A DNA stretch of 64,000 nt from Phalacrocorax aristotelis (taxonomy: Eukaryota; Chordata; Aves; Suliformes; Phalacrocoracidae): the NCBI RefSeq assembly GCF_949628215.1, contig NC_134297.1, positions 2,728,001 through 2,792,000 of the forward strand, written 5' to 3'. The translations under genes were made by a program, and so were the position numbers. Below, piece after piece: positions 62,190-64,000 of the stretch. Numbering within the stretch: the stretch's first letter is position 1; every line of letters starts with the position of its first letter. Below the pieces are notes generated by a model. That model had not been told where the DNA came from, did no database searches, and saw only the letters and a program-made list of their open reading frames with translations.

Positions 62190-64000
62190 AGGAAATAGAC
62201 TCAAATGAGGACAAGTTTGTCTAGCTGACCACCCCCCAGGACACTTGGGGGGCAAATACTTTACTTGGGGGTCATATGAGGACACAGAGTTCAGATGGGG
62301 TCGAGTTAACCCCTCAGACAAGTCACACTGGAATCAAATGAGGACACAGGGGGTCAAATGAAGTCAAGAAAACTTCTCAAAGATGTTGCTATGCGGTCAA
62401 CTGAGGCCATGAGGGCAACTTCGCTCTCAAAGGCATCACCATGGGGGTCAAATGATGTTAATTGGGGTCATGTGAGGACACAGGGGTCAACTGAGGTCAC
62501 CTGAACCCCTCAAAGAAGTGACTGTGGGGTCAAATGAGGACACAGGGGTCACATGAGGACAGGGGGTCAAATGGGGACACGGGGGGGGTCACCCGAGATC
62601 ACCTGAACCCCTCAAAGAAGTGACTGTGGGGTCAAATGAGGACACGGGGTCATTTGAGGACACAGGGGTCACATGAGGACACGGGGGTCAACCAAGGTCA
62701 CCTGAACCCCTCAAAGAAGTGACTGGGGGGTCAAATGAGGACACAGGGGTCATTTGAGGACACGGGGTCAAATGAGGACACGGGGGTCAACTGAGGACAT
62801 GGGGGTAAACCGAGGTCACCTGAACCCCTCAAAGAAGTGACTGTGGGGTCAAATGAGGGCACAGGGGTCAACTGAGTTCAACTGCACCCTCAAAGGCATC
62901 ACTCTGGGGGTCAAATGAGGTTAATTGGGGTCAAATGAGGACACAGGGGTCATATGAGGACACGGGGGGTTCAACTGAGTTCAACTGCACCCCTCAAAGA
63001 AGTGACTGTGGGGTCAAATGAGGTTAATTGGGGTCAAATGAGGACACAGGGGGTCACATGAGGACACGGGGGTCAACCGAGGTCACCTGAACCCCTCAAA
63101 GAAGTGACTGTGGGGTTCATTTGAGGACACAGGGGTCAAATGAGGACACGGGGGTCAACCAAGGTCACCTGAACCCCTCAAAGAAGTGACTGTGGGGTCA
63201 AATGAGGACACAGGGGTCACATGAGGACACGGGGGTCAAATGAGGACACGGGGGTCATCTGAGTTCAACTGCACCCTCAAAGGCATCACTCTGGGGGTCA
63301 AATGAGGTTAATTGGGGTCATTTGAGGACACAGGGGTCACATGAGGACACGGGGGGTCAACTGAGGTCAACTGCACCCCTCAAAGAAGTGACTGTGGGGT
63401 CAAATGAGGTTAATTGGGGTCATTTGAGGACACAGGGGTCACATGAGGACACAGGGGTCACCCGAGGTCACCTGAACCCCTCAAAGAAGTGACTGTGGGG
63501 TCAAATGAGGACACAGGGGTCATTTGAGGACACGGGGTCAAATGAGGACACGGGGGTCAACTCAGTTCAACTGCACCCTCAAAAACATCACTCTGGGGTC
63601 AAATGAGGTTAATTGGGGTCAAATGAGGACACACGGGTCAACCGAGGATGCAGGGGTCAACAGAGGTCACCTGAACCCCTCAAAGACGTGACTGTGGGGT
63701 CAAATGAGGTTAATTGGGGTCAAATGAGGACACAGGGGTCACATGAGGACACGGGGGTCAACTGAGTTCAACTTCACCCTCAAAGGCATCACTCTGGGGT
63801 CAAATGAGGTTAATTGGGGTCAAATGAGGACACAGGGGTCACATGAGGACATGGGGGGTCAACTGAGTTCAACTGCACCCCTCAAAGGCATCACTCTGGG
63901 GTCAAATGAGGTTAATTGGGGTCATTTTAGGACACAGGGGTCACATGAGGACACAGGGGTCACCCGAGGTCACCTGAACCCCTCAAAGAAGTGACTGTGG
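62190..64000. repeat. minisatellite with about 20-bp units and about 100-bp higher-order periods
   Basis: The basic unit is close to GGGGTCAAATGAGGACACA (19-20 bases), varied as GGGGTCACATGAGGACAC and GGGGTCAACTGAGG. Two longer linker modules recur: CAAAGAAGTGACTGTGG (for example 62511, 62613, 62712, 62830, 62995, 63097, 63179, 63381, 63482, 63983) and CAAAGGCATCACTCTGG. The linker spacing is mostly near 100 bases or multiples, showing a nested period. The array continues beyond the window. Open frames in it are by-products of the repeat. Confidence 0.95.

Noticed and set aside
63743-63994. Open frame of 83 codons in the terminal minisatellite
   Set aside because: It consists only of translated repeat units. 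There is no sign of selection or splicing.
62190-64000. CRISPR-like array of repeats and spacers
   Set aside because: Units are contiguous and all related, there are no unique spacers, and the genome is a vertebrate.

Overview
This window is vertebrate nuclear DNA, almost certainly from a bird and probably from a microchromosome. The evidence is spliced genes with GT-AG introns, a CpG-island promoter, several CR1 LINEs with the avian 3' end, and a solo LTR of a type common in neoavian birds. The gene order NLRX1 - PDZD3 - CCDC153 - CBL matches human 11q23.3 (chicken chromosome 24 by recollection). Calling it a neoavian rather than a galliform bird is an inference from the LTR type only.

Layout. 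1-1.5 kb: last three coding exons of NLRX1 (+). 1.9-5.3 kb: PDZD3/NHERF4 (+), ten coding exons, three PDZ domains. 6.1-9.7 kb: CCDC153/DRC12 (-), six coding exons, convergent with PDZD3, with a CR1 in intron 2. 9.7-13.3 kb: intergenic DNA with no gene that I can support. 13.3-14.0 kb: a second CR1, ending against the CBL CpG island. 14.5-56.9 kb: complete CBL (+), 16 coding exons and 903 codons, with large introns 1 and 2 holding old transposon relics, and intron 15 holding a solo LTR and a 2.2-kb CR1. 56.9-61.3 kb: long CBL 3' UTR. 61.5-64 kb: degenerate repeats followed by a minisatellite that runs off the window end.

All splice junctions were joined by phase. The resulting lengths (CBL 903 aa, CCDC153 209 aa) are close to the human proteins (906 and 210 aa as I recall them), which supports the models. 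PDZD3 comes to 420 aa and lacks the fourth PDZ domain of the human protein.

The genes do not form one pathway. NLRX1 is a mitochondrial NLR family regulator, PDZD3 an epithelial scaffold, CCDC153 a ciliary dynein-regulatory-complex subunit, and CBL a RING E3 ligase for activated tyrosine kinases. I see no CRISPR array, tRNA, rRNA or previously undescribed gene system. The most unusual structures are the terminal minisatellite with recurring DR4-type nuclear-receptor half-sites, a nested pair of DNA-transposon relics in CBL intron 2, a 36-bp Z-DNA-type tract next to CBL exon 7, and a pair of CR1 copies that look gene-converted.
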